From: Clostridia bacterium
GTDB taxonomy: Bacteria > Bacillota > Clostridia > Christensenellales > Borkfalkiaceae
DNA length: 53,507 nucleotides
Assembly (NCBI GenBank): GCA_021204625.1
Contig: JAJPZA010000016.1
Location: 1 to 53,507, forward strand
Reading direction: 5' to 3'
Made by a program: the position numbers and the translations under genes. Shown piece after piece: positions 26,007 to 35,893 of the stretch; the stretch's first letter is position 1; each line of letters opens with the position of its first letter. Below the pieces are notes generated by a model. It searched no databases and was not told the DNA's origin. It worked only from the letters and a program-made list of their open reading frames with translations.

Positions 26007-26239
26007 TTCCCATATTCGGAACGCAGCAAAAGCTCCCTTGGAGCTTTTGGCGCCCATACGGAAAGTATACTCGCTTTTGTGCAAAAATACAACCTGCTGA
26101 AGCGTTTTGGCTCAAATTCCCGGCAGAGCCAGGACTTTTCCCTGCCGGCTTGCGTCAGGGCCCGGGCGCGGATTTTCCGGCGGATTTGCGGATTTTCATA
26201 CGATAGTTGTGAAAAGTGACGCGTTAGGTTTTATCCTTA

Positions 26240-26269
26240 TTGACTTGCAGGCCCTGTCTGCGATATAAT
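26240..26269 (+). promoter_or_regulatory. Promoter of pgi
   Basis: TTGACT (26240-26245), 18-nt spacer, TATAAT (26264-26269). Confidence 0.82.
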
Positions 26270-26303
26270 GCAGTCACAAAATAAATTCGGGACGGTATTT
26301 TAT

Positions 26304-27740
26304 ATGGGTTACAAGTCTAAAGAATGGCGCGATTCCATGCGTGTCCGTGTGGATTACAATTACATGATGGCCTCTTCAATAGGAGAGAAGGGCATCACGG
26401 ACGAAGAGCTTGCTGCCGCAGGAGAGCAGGCCAAGGAAGCGTATGAGTGGGTTGCTGCCAACAGCGGCAAGGATGAGCTGTACATGGGCTGGACGGAGCT
26501 TCCGTACAACCAGAATGAAATAGTAGAGGACATTCTCCAGACTGCGAAGGAAGTCAGAAGGAAGTTCAAAAACTTCGTGGTTTTGGGCATCGGCGGAAGC
26601 GCCTTAGGGCCTTCAATGGCATTTGCGGCTTTGAAGCACCTGCATTACAACGAGCTTCCGAGGTCTAAGAGAGGCGGCCCCAAGTTCTATGTGGAGGACA
26701 ACGTTGACCCCGTTCGCATGGCAGCCCTTCTGGACGTCATAGACCCCAGGGAGACATGCTTCAACGTCATCTCCAAGTCCGGCGCGACCAGCGAGACGAT
26801 GACGCAGTATTTAATCATTTCGGATCTTCTCACAAAGGCCGGCGTGAACCTCTCTGAGAACATGATCTTCACCACGGACGCTTCCCGCGGAAACCTCAAC
26901 AAGATAGACGCGTCCCTCGGCGGAACATTCAAGAAGTACGTCCTTCCGGACGGCGTGGGCGGAAGATTTTCAGAGCTCTGCCCCGTAGGCCTTCTTCCCG
27001 CCGCAGTCCTTGGAATCGACATCAAGGGAATGTTAGCCGGAGCTGCATACATGGACAGCATCTGCTGCGGCATGACAATCCATGACAACCCCGCGCTCGC
27101 GCAGGCGGCGCTGCTTTACGTGGCAATGAAGAAGGGCAGGAACATCCACGTGCTCATGCCGTACTCGGACAACCTCAAGCTCCTTTCAGACTGGTACTGC
27201 CAGCTCTGGGCCGAGTCCCTGGGCAAGGCGGAGGATCTGGACGGAGTCACCGTCAACGCCGGCATGACTCCCGTAAAGTCCCTCGGAGTCACGGACCAGC
27301 ATTCACAGGTGCAGCTCTACATTGAAGGCCCGTATGACAAGGTAATAACCTTCATAGCAGTGGACAAGTATGCATGCGAGAGCCCCATCCCTCACGGATG
27401 CGAGGACATCCCGGACGTAGGCTTCCTCGGCGGCCACACAATGGAAGAGCTCATCCAGGCTGAGAACAAGGCCACGGCATATGCCCTTTCCAGAAAGGGG
27501 CGCATGAACTACACCATCTGCGTTCCAGAAATCAACGCCTTCACGCTCGGCGAGCTCCTCTTCATGTTTGAGCTCCAGACTGCATACGCAGGCGCAATGC
27601 TCAACATCAACACCTTCAACCAGCCCGGCGTTGAGAACGGCAAGAAGGCCACATTCGCCCTCCTCGGCAAGAACGGCTACGAGGCCCAGAAGGCCGAGAT
27701 GGAGACCGCTCCCGCACCCAAGGCAGAGTATATAGCCTGA
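26304..27740 (+). CDS. pgi: Glucose-6-phosphate isomerase
   Basis: Interconverts glucose 6-phosphate and fructose 6-phosphate. The 478 residues contain VVLGIGGSALGPS, VISKSGATSETMTQY (phosphate binding), FSELCPVGLLPAAVLGID, HVLMPYSDNLK, the catalytic-Glu region CQLWAESLGKAEDLDG, and DQHSQVQLYIEGP with the ring-opening His. GGGACGG lies 8 nt before ATG 26304. It stands alone with its own promoter and terminator. Together with the pgk operon and the PfkB kinase, it places a good part of glycolysis in this window. Confidence 0.96.
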   Translation: MGYKSKEWRDSMRVRVDYNYMMASSIGEKGITDEELAAAGEQAKEAYEWVAANSGKDELYMGWTELPYNQNEIVEDILQTAKEVRRKFKNFVVLGIGGSALGPSMAFAALKHLHYNELPRSKRGGPKFYVEDNVDPVRMAALLDVIDPRETCFNVISKSGATSETMTQYLIISDLLTKAGVNLSENMIFTTDASRGNLNKIDASLGGTFKKYVLPDGVGGRFSELCPVGLLPAAVLGIDIKGMLAGAAYMDSICCGMTIHDNPALAQAALLYVAMKKGRNIHVLMPYSDNLKLLSDWYCQLWAESLGKAEDLDGVTVNAGMTPVKSLGVTDQHSQVQLYIEGPYDKVITFIAVDKYACESPIPHGCEDIPDVGFLGGHTMEELIQAENKATAYALSRKGRMNYTICVPEINAFTLGELLFMFELQTAYAGAMLNINTFNQPGVENGKKATFALLGKNGYEAQKAEMETAPAPKAEYIA

Positions 27741-27812
27741 CCGTGCAAAAGCCCCGTTTTCCGTCCTGAAGGACAGCGAACGCGGGCGGATATCCTGAAA
27801 ACAACAACCCAA

Positions 27813-27839
27813 GGACGCAGCTTCCGGCTGCGCCCTTTT
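27813..27839 (+). terminator. Terminator of pgi
   Basis: CGCAGC/GCTGCG (27816-27832) with outer GG/CC, followed by TTTT. Confidence 0.75.
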
Positions 27840-27850
27840 GACAGGCGCAT

Positions 27851-28858
27851 ATGACCATTCTCTTGTCCGCAGCGCTCCCGGCATGGGAGATTGCCGTTAT
27901 TGCAATTGCGGCCGTTCTGGCCTTCATAATCCTGTTTCTCGTTGCCATTGGCGCCATAGTGCACCATCTGGGCTTCGGTCACAGGTATGACAGGAATCCC
28001 CTGTACACATACTTCTCCGCAGAGGACTTCGGCCTCTCCGCGGAGCCAGTCCTCGTGCCTTCCAAACGCACAACACTGCACGGCTGCATATACTCATGCG
28101 GAGCTGACGCCCACAAAGACAAGGTCTTAATCTTTTGCCACGGCCTGGGTCCCGGCCACTGCGCCTACATGACCGAGATCTCATACCTTTGCCGCCTGGG
28201 CTACACCGTTATAGCCACGGATTACTGCGGGTGCGGGGAGACCCCGGGAAAGAAAGCCAGGGGCTTCTATTCCGGCGTGATAGCGGCGGAGGACACCGTC
28301 CGGTTCATCCGCAAGGACCCGCGTTTCGCCGGCCGGAAGGTTATACTGGTTGGCCACAGCTGGGGAGCGTATTCCGCGATATGCGCGCAGGGGGACGGAG
28401 TGGTTTCCATCTCCGCACCGGACTCTCCGTCCATACTGGCCGTGACGGCAGGCTCCTACATGCCGAAGTTCATAGCTTATGCTTTGAAGCCTGTGCTTGG
28501 AATCATAGACCTTCTCACCTTCGGCTCCAAGGGCATGACCAAGTGCCGCAAGGCCGCCATGCGCACAAGCGTCCCCATGCTTTTAATCCACGGGGAGATG
28601 GACAGGGCCGTGCCCCTGAAGAACTCCGCATACAATGCCATCCCGGACACCAGGGCAACAAAGTTTCTTGCTCCGGGCAAGTACCACAACCCGTACAACA
28701 CCGTATCTGCAGAGACAAAGCTCCATGAGCTGAGCCAGGCAGGCACATTAAAGGGCGAGGCAAAAGAGGCCTTCTGCAAGACCTTTGACTTTACTGCGGC
28801 CACAGAGGAAGACCAAGCCGTAATGCAGAGAATAGCGGACTTCCTGGAGAAGATCTGA
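27851..28858 (+). CDS. Membrane-anchored alpha/beta hydrolase
   Basis: A 335-residue serine hydrolase. One strong membrane segment (about residues 12-36) anchors it. The catalytic triad is readable: Ser in VGHSWG, Asp in LLIHGEMDRAVP and His in GKYHNPYN. FCHGLGPG provides the oxyanion loop. The substrate is unknown; esterases, lipases and peptidases share this layout. The start ATG at 27851 lies only 12 nt after the pgi terminator, and GACAGG at 27841-27846 is a poor ribosome site. I find no clear promoter of its own, so expression may come from read-through. Confidence 0.8.
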   Translation: MTILLSAALPAWEIAVIAIAAVLAFIILFLVAIGAIVHHLGFGHRYDRNPLYTYFSAEDFGLSAEPVLVPSKRTTLHGCIYSCGADAHKDKVLIFCHGLGPGHCAYMTEISYLCRLGYTVIATDYCGCGETPGKKARGFYSGVIAAEDTVRFIRKDPRFAGRKVILVGHSWGAYSAICAQGDGVVSISAPDSPSILAVTAGSYMPKFIAYALKPVLGIIDLLTFGSKGMTKCRKAAMRTSVPMLLIHGEMDRAVPLKNSAYNAIPDTRATKFLAPGKYHNPYNTVSAETKLHELSQAGTLKGEAKEAFCKTFDFTAATEEDQAVMQRIADFLEKI

Positions 28859-28998
28859 GCCAGCTAAAAACAGCATATAAGAAAGACCGGACCCAAGCGC
28901 CCGGCCTTTATTTTGTCCTTTTTATGCGTTATGCAGGAGCAAAAACAGGAACTAAAATCGTAAAACCCGTATATATTTTTATATTTTCCAAAAAAACG

Positions 28999-29027
28999 TT
29001 GACAAGCCTCCTCTGCGGCTGTATATT
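28999..29027 (+). promoter_or_regulatory. Promoter of the 29-31.7 kb ATPase pair
   Basis: TTGACA (28999-29004), 17-nt spacer, TATATT (29022-29027); near consensus. An A/T-rich tract precedes it. Confidence 0.82.
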
Positions 29028-29069
29028 ATATCTCCCGCTGCCTGGCGGCTGGGGAATGGAGGATATGGA

Positions 29070-30194
29070 ATGGGACAGTATGTAAACCCAGGAAACAGGC
29101 TTTTCTGGATGAGCGCCCGCACGGACACCTATGTGGACAAGAGCATGCTGCTGAAATTTATGAACAGCAGGATGGACACGGACCGCAGGTTTATCTGCGT
29201 TTCAAAGCCGCGCAAGTTCGGCAAGTCCGTGGATGCTTCCATGATAGCGGCATATTACAGTTCCGGGTGTGATTCCGGGGAGCTTTTCTCCGGCCTTGAA
29301 ATTGCCGGGAATCCGGGCTATGAAGAGCATCTCAACAGGCATTCCGTGATATATCTCAATATGAGCCGGATCTGCAGGGCAGATGAAAACATCTCTGATA
29401 TGACAGGAAGAATCGAAGAGGAAATACGGCATGAGATTGTATCCGAGTATCCGGAAGCCATTTTCATAAGCGATCATATCTTATATATGCTGTCCGAAGC
29501 GTGCAGGGCATCAGGCAGGAGTTTCATTATTGTCATAGATGACTGGGACCTCGTATTCAGGAACGCTGGAAGGTCCGAGGATGAAATAACGATGTATCTC
29601 TGCTTGCTGAAGCGGCTGTTTACAGACAATGAATTCATTTCACTGGTGTACATGACAGGCGTGCTTCCCGCCAGGAAATACAGCAGCCCGGACTAATCTT
29701 TGGACATGTTTGATGAAATTTCAGTGGTGAATCCATATCCGCTGGAGGAGTTCATGGGGTTCACGGAAGAGGAGGTCAAGGCTCTCTGCGACAGGTTCGG
29801 CAAGCCATATGATGACATTCAGATGTGGTATGGATTCTACACCGTCAACGGTCATGCAGCATACAACCCCATGTCTGTTGCTGTGGCAATGAAAAAGGAG
29901 CGACTGGAGCCCGTATGGGCCGGCTCCGGCGCGCCGTACATGCTTGCGGATTATATTGGGCAAAAGACATCGAATGTGCAGAAGACGGTTGTAAGTCTGC
30001 TTTCAGGACAGCTTGTTCCCGTGGACGCTGCAAAGTTCAACAGTGACCTCTCTGAAGTCATATCAAAGGACCAGGTGCTTATGGCATTGCTCTATCTCGG
30101 ATACCTCACATATGACTGCGGGAGAGTACGCATACCGAACTATGAGATTCATGCGTGCTTTGTGGAATGCATCGTGCGCATAACGGGCGAATAG
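29070..30194 (+). pseudogene. AAA-ATPase-like protein (PF09820 type) interrupted by a stop codon
   Basis: N-terminal half: YVDKSMLLKFMNS, the P-loop-like SKPRKFGKS (about residues 45-53), FIIVIDDWDLVF (Walker B) and YMTGVLPARKYSS. Then a TAA at 29694-29696 interrupts the same frame, which carries on as SLDMFDEISV...GFTEEEVKALCDRFG, the normal family continuation. So one nonsense codon splits an otherwise colinear gene. The C-terminal PD-(D/E)XK nuclease of the family (PF08011) is also absent; the frame ends at 30194. GGAGG at 29058-29062 precedes the ATG. Possible re-initiation at the ATG at 29706 cannot be excluded. Confidence 0.75.
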
Positions 30195-30231
30195 CAAGTG
30201 CTCATTGAGACGGGACAGACGGAGAGGGAAT

Positions 30232-31665
30232 ATGATGTACATGTACAGAAAGTTCATGAAGGTGCTGGAGGAATGGCATGAAGACAAGGACCGGAAGGCC
30301 CTGCTGGTGAACGGCGCGAGGCAGGTTGGGAAGACTACGCTTATAAGAGAATTCGGCAGGAAATATTACGGAAATAATTTCGTGGAGATAAACTTTAAGA
30401 AGCATCCGGAGACGCAGAAGTTCTTCTGCATGGACCGGAGCGCGGAGACTTTTCTGAAAGAGATAACTTCATACACTGGGAGGTCCCTGCCGGAGCACAA
30501 GACACTCATATTCTTCGACGACGTCCAGGAGTGCCCGGAAGTGAGGACGGCCATAAAGTTCCTTGCGGATGACGGCAGATATGATTACATAGAGGCCGGA
30601 ACATGCGCCGGGGTCATGTATGACAAGGTCGCGTCATATGCCGTTGGGTACGAGCACGAGAGGACAATGTTCCCAATGGACTTTGAGGAGTTTCTGCTGG
30701 CTCTCGGCGAGCCTCGCAATGTAATAGACAAGCTGAAGGAATGCTATGAAAACCAGACTCCCGTGAATGACTTCATCCATCACGTCATGATGGAAAACTT
30801 CGCCCAGTACATGTGCATCGGCGGCATGCCGTCTGTTGTCAAGACCTTTTTGGACACAGGCGGGGACATGGCCGCAGTCAAGAGAAAGCAGCGGAGCATT
30901 CTCCGCCGGATGCGGGAGGACGTGGCGAGATATGCGGATGCAAACGACGCGGAAAGCATACTGCAAGCCATGGACGCAATTCCTGCAAATCTTAATTCCG
31001 CAGGCAAAGACAGCAGGCATTATTATAGCGGGGCCCCGTATGAATGGCTCAAAGACGCATGCATCGCTTTTCCCAGCTTCAGCGATGTGAAGAAAAGAGG
31101 ATACTGCGGGATGTACACAGAGATGTATATGTTCCGGATGTACATGGAGGACACAGGCCTTCTTGTGGCCATGGACAAGGACAGGCTTTTGCAGTTCAAT
31201 GTCTTAAACGGAGACTTCGGAGCCCGCGAAGGCGGAGTGCTGGAAAACGCCCTGGCCCAGCATATTGCCGGTAATTTCTGGGACGGCATCCATGACCTGC
31301 AGCATTATACGGTGAAGGATATTGGCGATGTAAGCTTTATTGTTTGCCAGCCGGACGGCGAAATTCCCATTATGGTGATTCCGGGGGATGATTATAGAAA
31401 TCACAAGGCCCTGGACAGGCTCATGCACATGAAGGAGTACAGCTTCAAGCAGGCCATAGTGTTCTGCAAGGGGAACATAAGCCGGGACAAGAGTGATGAA
31501 CGCATCATATACATGCCCTTTTATATGATAATGTTCCTCAAGGAGAAGAGCATCATGGAGTTCATTCGTTTGGAGGATCCTGCCGCAGCGCTCAAGAAGT
31601 ATTTTGAAAAGCATAATCCTTTGAACAGCCCGCCGGAGGGGCAGGATGCCGTGCCGGAGCCGTAA
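30232..31665 (+). CDS. AAA ATPase of the DUF4143 type (3), with a degenerate nuclease site
   Basis: A 477-residue relative of ATPases 1 and 2. Walker A GARQVGKT (residues 28-35) is intact, but Walker B reads LIFFDDVQEC (Asp-Asp instead of Asp-Glu) and the sensor EAGTCAGV lacks the usual SGS. MFPMDFEEFLLALGE and GGMPSVVKTFLD identify the family. The C-terminal site that should read EVDF...IEVK is GDVSFIVCQPDGEIPIMVIP, so the nuclease-like residues are lost. GGAGAGGG precedes ATG 30232. It lies 37 nt after the broken ATPase gene, in one operon. Confidence 0.8.
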   Translation: MMYMYRKFMKVLEEWHEDKDRKALLVNGARQVGKTTLIREFGRKYYGNNFVEINFKKHPETQKFFCMDRSAETFLKEITSYTGRSLPEHKTLIFFDDVQECPEVRTAIKFLADDGRYDYIEAGTCAGVMYDKVASYAVGYEHERTMFPMDFEEFLLALGEPRNVIDKLKECYENQTPVNDFIHHVMMENFAQYMCIGGMPSVVKTFLDTGGDMAAVKRKQRSILRRMREDVARYADANDAESILQAMDAIPANLNSAGKDSRHYYSGAPYEWLKDACIAFPSFSDVKKRGYCGMYTEMYMFRMYMEDTGLLVAMDKDRLLQFNVLNGDFGAREGGVLENALAQHIAGNFWDGIHDLQHYTVKDIGDVSFIVCQPDGEIPIMVIPGDDYRNHKALDRLMHMKEYSFKQAIVFCKGNISRDKSDERIIYMPFYMIMFLKEKSIMEFIRLEDPAAALKKYFEKHNPLNSPPEGQDAVPEP

Positions 31666-31693
31666 TCCGGTTCATAAAATTTCCCGCAGGGTA

Positions 31694-31724
31694 TTGACCT
31701 CAACCTAACTTCAGGTTGTACAAT
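31694..31724 (+). promoter_or_regulatory. MerR-type promoter with 19-bp spacer
   Basis: TTGACC (31694-31699), 19-nt spacer, TACAAT (31719-31724). The spacer, together with the end of the -35, holds an imperfect dyad ACCTCAACC/CTTCAGGT. An over-long spacer with a dyad between the boxes is the mark of MerR-family activators such as SoxR or CueR. Confidence 0.7.
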
Positions 31725-31763
31725 GTATGCAGCGGTACATGAAGAACAGGAGGCGTGAGAGAG

Positions 31764-32888
31764 ATGGCAGATTATTTCGGGAAAGAGACACCGAAGCTCG
31801 GCTTCGGGCTTATGAGGCTTCCCAGGCGCGGAGTGGTCATAGACGTGGAGCAGACCAAGAAGATGGTGGACCTGTTCATGGATGCGGGATTCACTTATTT
31901 TGACACCGCCCACGTGTATCCCGGCTCGGAAAAGGCAATAGCCAAGGCCCTGGTGGACAGGTATCCCAGAGAGAGCTACACCCTTGCCACAAAGCTCTGC
32001 GCATGGCAGTTCGCCCCTACGGAGAAGTCGGCCAAGCAGCAGTTCTTCACAAGCCTGGAGCGCACTGGCGCGGGATACATAGATTATTACCTTCTGCACG
32101 CCCTCATGTCCAACAATTACACCAGCTATGACAAATACCACATCTGGGACTTTGTGCAGGAGCAGAAGGCAAAGGGGCTCATAAAGCACGTCGGATTCTC
32201 ATATCATGCCGGCCCGGACCTTCTGGATGACATTCTCACAAAGCATCCGGAAGTGGAGTTCGTGCAGCTTCAGATAAACTATGCGGACTGGGAGGACAAG
32301 AAGATTGCCTCACACGCGAATTATGACGTTGTCCGCGCGCACGGCAAGTCCGTTGTTATCATGGAGCCCGTCAAGGGCGGCAAGCTCGCAAACCCTCCGA
32401 GAGAGATTAGGAACATGTTCCTGGATGCTCATCCGGACATGTCGCCGGCTTCATGGGCCATCCGTTTCGCGGCCTCTCTGGACGGCGTTATAACGGTTCT
32501 TTCCGGCATGTCCAACGTTGCACAGATGGAGGACAACCTCTCATACATGAGGGATTTCAGGCCGCTGGATGATAATGAGCAGAAAGTGATACAGGAGGCT
32601 CAGAGGATTTTGGGCAGATCCAGCACGATACCCTGCACTGCCTGCCATTACTGCACGACTGGCTGCCCGCAGCAGATTCATATTCCGGAAATTTTCGCCG
32701 CACGCAACAAGGAGCTTGGAAACGGACAGGCGGAGCAGGCAAAGGCCGCATATGAAGAGGCTACAAAGAGCGGAGGCAAGGCATCATCCTGCATCGGCTG
32801 CCTGCAGTGCGAGAACGCCTGTCCGCAGCAGATTCCTGTGACAACCTATCTCAGGCAGTGCGCGTGGGCGTATGAAGAAGAGCAGTGA
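31764..32888 (+). CDS. Aldo/keto reductase with C-terminal 4Fe-4S domain
   Basis: A 374-residue oxidoreductase. The AKR barrel (about 1-275) shows KLGFGLMRLPRRG, FTYFDTAHVYPGSE (the catalytic Tyr is here) and KLC at the Lys position. The C-terminal 90 residues carry two ferredoxin-like cysteine sets, CTACHYCTTGCP and CIGCLQCENACP. Such AKR-ferredoxin fusions are common in clostridia and are thought to reduce carbonyls with electrons from low-potential carriers; the substrate is not known. AGGAGG lies 9 nt before ATG 31764. The MerR-type promoter suggests induction by an electrophile, metal or redox signal. Confidence 0.9.
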   Translation: MADYFGKETPKLGFGLMRLPRRGVVIDVEQTKKMVDLFMDAGFTYFDTAHVYPGSEKAIAKALVDRYPRESYTLATKLCAWQFAPTEKSAKQQFFTSLERTGAGYIDYYLLHALMSNNYTSYDKYHIWDFVQEQKAKGLIKHVGFSYHAGPDLLDDILTKHPEVEFVQLQINYADWEDKKIASHANYDVVRAHGKSVVIMEPVKGGKLANPPREIRNMFLDAHPDMSPASWAIRFAASLDGVITVLSGMSNVAQMEDNLSYMRDFRPLDDNEQKVIQEAQRILGRSSTIPCTACHYCTTGCPQQIHIPEIFAARNKELGNGQAEQAKAAYEEATKSGGKASSCIGCLQCENACPQQIPVTTYLRQCAWAYEEEQ

Positions 32889-32909
32889 TTAAGGCATATA
32901 CTGCTGGCA

Positions 32910-32943
32910 ACAGGCCCGGATGCAGCTTGTCCGGGCCTGTTTT
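32910..32943 (+). terminator. Terminator of the aldo/keto reductase gene
   Basis: ACAGGCCCGGA (32910-32920)/TCCGGGCCTGT (32930-32940), 11 perfect pairs, followed by T. Confidence 0.9.
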
Positions 32944-33068
32944 ATCCGGCGCCAGAGGCAACCGCAGACAAAAACACAAGGTGAAATTTGTGCAGGCTGC
33001 ACATAATTCCGGTATATGATTTTGCTAAGCACTGGGCAGATATATGCGGTGCAAAGGGGCCGATATGT

Positions 33069-33098
33069 TTGACTGTCTCCCCCGGTCTGCGGTATATT
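33069..33098 (+). promoter_or_regulatory. Promoter of the SNF2 helicase gene
   Basis: TTGACT (33069-33074), 18-nt spacer, TATATT (33093-33098). Confidence 0.75.
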
Positions 33099-33176
33099 AT
33101 AGGCAATGGAAAGCCACCGCTTCGGGGGGCGGTTCAGACAGATTTAAGGCCTCCGCTGAGGCATTGGATAAAGGGT

Positions 33177-35774
33177 ATGAGCAAGGGATTCGGAGAGCTG
33201 GAGTTCGTGTTCACAGACACGGATTTCAGGCTGGACAAGCCGGTTTTGGCCGGAAATGAATGGCTGGAGAAATTCAGGGAAGACAAGTTCGGGGCGCTGT
33301 ATGAGACAGGTTTTATGGAGAGGCCGGAGAATGTTACGCCGTCCGCAGGTTTCCTGTATCTGGTGGCGTCCGGCTTTTTGAGCTGTCTTACGTCCAGAGC
33401 GGAGATAGAGCTGGTCAGGGAAAGGACGGACGTCACTCCGGATGAGGACACCGTGGAGATGCTTCTTTCCTCCATCCCGTATGCGCTGGGAACGGAATTC
33501 ATCACGGAGAAATGGATCAAGGGGATCTTCAAGAGGCTCAAGGAGCAGTTCGCCCGGGAGATAAGGGATTATGACGGCACCGTCGCAATGTACATTGCGG
33601 AGAAGTCCCAGCATCTGCATGTCCCGGAGCGCATATACTTCCATCTGGTGGAGCAGAAGGATGATGACTTCCCCTTCGCGTTCATGGCCACATATGCCAC
33701 AATCGGCGAGAGAAACAAGCTTAAGCACATGCCCCTTAGGTACGCCCTTACGGAATTCAAGTCAGACCACACAAGGCTATTGAACCTTCTCTCCTGCCTC
33801 AACAGGGCGGCGGACGTTTCGCCCCTCATATCGTCCTTCGTGACCTCCGGGGAGATGTTCCATCCTTTGAGGCTCACGTCCAGGGAGGCCTGGGAGTTTT
33901 TAAAGGACGTGGAGAAGATAGAGGAGACTGGAATCCTTTGCAGGATTCCAAACTGGTGGAGGAAGAAGAACGGGGTGCCCGCAGTCTCCATAAAGCTGGG
34001 TGACGATCCTCCCTCGCTGCTGGGCTTCCAGACCCTCATTTCCCTGCGTCCCCAGCTGGTTGTGGACGGCGCCGTGCTCACGCGTGAGGACATAGAGTAC
34101 CTGCTGTCCCAGACAGAGGGCCTGGCACTTTTGAAGGGAAAATGGGTGGAGGTAAACCACGCGAAGCTCCGCGCCCTTCTGGATCAGATAGCCAAGTATC
34201 CGGATGCCGTGACCCTTAAAGAGGCCTTGCAGATGGGCCTGGACAAGCCTGTCGTGGACGCGGACGTGGGGGCTTTGATTTCCAACGGCAATTGGCTCTC
34301 GGATTTTCTTGGAAAGCTCAGAAGCCCTCAGAAGCTCCGCGCGCCAAAGCTCCCCGCAGGGCTTACTGCAACCCTCCGCCCGTACCAGAAGACGGGATAC
34401 ACCTGGCTGGATTATATGGACAGCCTGGGCTTCGGAGCCTGCATAGCGGATGACATGGGCCTCGGAAAGACGGTGCAGGTTCTCGCATACCTGGAGAAGG
34501 TCCGTGAGGAGAAGCCGGAGGCAAGGGTGCTCCTGGTTGTTCCGGCATCTCTTGTGGGCAACTGGCAGAAAGAGATAGAGAAGTTCACGCCGGGAATGGA
34601 TTACCTCGTCCTGCACGGGGCGTCTTCGGCTGCCTTGGAAAAGATGCTGCAGGGCTCGGACAAGTTCCTTACGATAACCACATACGGCATGGCGGCAAGG
34701 ATACAAGAGCTCCAGAAAAGGAAGTGGTACTGCGCCATACTGGACGAGGCGCAGAACATAAAGAATCCGGGCGCGAAGCAGACGAGGGAGATCAAGAAGA
34801 TTGAGGCTGAAAAGCGCATAGTCATGACCGGAACGCCCATAGAGAACGACCTCACAAACCTCTGGTCCATCTTTGATTTCCTCAACAAGGGGCTCCTTGG
34901 CTCGTCCCAGGAGTTTTCCAAATTCTGCAAGGGCTTATCCTCCAGCCCACAGGGATACGGCAAGCTTAAAAGCATGATATCCCCGTTCATACTGCGCCGT
35001 CTCAAGACGGACAAGAAGATTATAGCGGACCTTCCGGACAAGGTGGAGACGGTGGACTACGTTCCCCTTTCCAAGAAGCAGGTTGTACTGTACAGCAAGG
35101 TCACGGACGATCTCGCCTCCGCCATGGCGGATGGACTGGACGGCATCAAGAGAAAGGGCATGATTCTCGCTGCCATATCCAAGCTCAAGCAGATATGCAA
35201 CCATCCGGACCAGTACCTCGGGCAGCCCGCTTTTGAGGAGTCGGACAGCGGCAAGCTGCAGATGCTGCGCGAGATATGCGAAACGATATACGAAAAGCGC
35301 GAGAGAGTCATAGTCTTCACGCAGTTCCGTGAGATTACGGAAAACCTTTCGGACTTTTTGAAGGGAGTTTTCGGCCGGGAGGGCTTCGTGCTGCACGGAG
35401 GCACTCCGGTCAAGAAGCGCACCGAGATGGTTGAGGCCTTCCAGGGAGATGACTATATCCCGTACATGGTCATATCCCTCAGGGCAGGAGGCACGGGCCT
35501 CAATCTCACGAAGGCCAACCACGTCATCCATTTTGACAGATGGTGGAACCCCGCCGTGGAGAACCAGGCAACGGACAGGACGTACCGCATAGGCCAGGAC
35601 AAGACGGTGATTGTGCACAAGCTTGTCTGCAAGGGAACCATAGAGGAGAAGATAGACGAGCTCATAAACTCCAAGACAGAGCTTGCGGAAAACGTCATAG
35701 GCTCCGGCGGCGAGCAGTGGATCACGGAGTTCTCAAACGATGAGCTCATGTCCATGCTCCGCCTGGACATATAG
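33177..35774 (+). CDS. SNF2-family DNA/RNA translocase
   Basis: An 865-residue Swi2/Snf2 ATPase. A helical N-terminal region of about 390 residues has no motif I recognise. The helicase core follows: RPYQKTGYTWLDYMD (Q motif), DDMGLGKTVQVLAYL (I), VVPASLVGNW (Ia), ILDEAQNIKNP (II), MTGTPIEN (III), FILRRLKTDK, and then GGTGLNLTKANHVIHFDRWW (V) with ATDRTYRIGQ (VI). These proteins move along nucleic acid and remodel protein complexes. ATG 33177 is favoured: the promoter at 33069-33098 excludes the longer frame. The next gene is a SWIM-finger protein, the usual bacterial partner. Confidence 0.93.
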   Translation: MSKGFGELEFVFTDTDFRLDKPVLAGNEWLEKFREDKFGALYETGFMERPENVTPSAGFLYLVASGFLSCLTSRAEIELVRERTDVTPDEDTVEMLLSSIPYALGTEFITEKWIKGIFKRLKEQFAREIRDYDGTVAMYIAEKSQHLHVPERIYFHLVEQKDDDFPFAFMATYATIGERNKLKHMPLRYALTEFKSDHTRLLNLLSCLNRAADVSPLISSFVTSGEMFHPLRLTSREAWEFLKDVEKIEETGILCRIPNWWRKKNGVPAVSIKLGDDPPSLLGFQTLISLRPQLVVDGAVLTREDIEYLLSQTEGLALLKGKWVEVNHAKLRALLDQIAKYPDAVTLKEALQMGLDKPVVDADVGALISNGNWLSDFLGKLRSPQKLRAPKLPAGLTATLRPYQKTGYTWLDYMDSLGFGACIADDMGLGKTVQVLAYLEKVREEKPEARVLLVVPASLVGNWQKEIEKFTPGMDYLVLHGASSAALEKMLQGSDKFLTITTYGMAARIQELQKRKWYCAILDEAQNIKNPGAKQTREIKKIEAEKRIVMTGTPIENDLTNLWSIFDFLNKGLLGSSQEFSKFCKGLSSSPQGYGKLKSMISPFILRRLKTDKKIIADLPDKVETVDYVPLSKKQVVLYSKVTDDLASAMADGLDGIKRKGMILAAISKLKQICNHPDQYLGQPAFEESDSGKLQMLREICETIYEKRERVIVFTQFREITENLSDFLKGVFGREGFVLHGGTPVKKRTEMVEAFQGDDYIPYMVISLRAGGTGLNLTKANHVIHFDRWWNPAVENQATDRTYRIGQDKTVIVHKLVCKGTIEEKIDELINSKTELAENVIGSGGEQWITEFSNDELMSMLRLDI

Positions 35775-35893
35775 CCAGCCATTCATTCACGGCAAATGAA
35801 AACAGACCGGCCGGACGGGCTAAAGCCTGTCTGCATGCAGGCTGAAATCTGTCCGTATAAGAGATATGAGCGCTTTAATGCGCGGGAGACCAT

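Noticed and set aside
29070-30194. Recoded stop (selenocysteine or read-through) in the ATPase gene
   Set aside because: The codon is TAA, not TGA, there is no obvious stimulatory structure, and the gene also lacks its C-terminal domain; loss of function is simpler.
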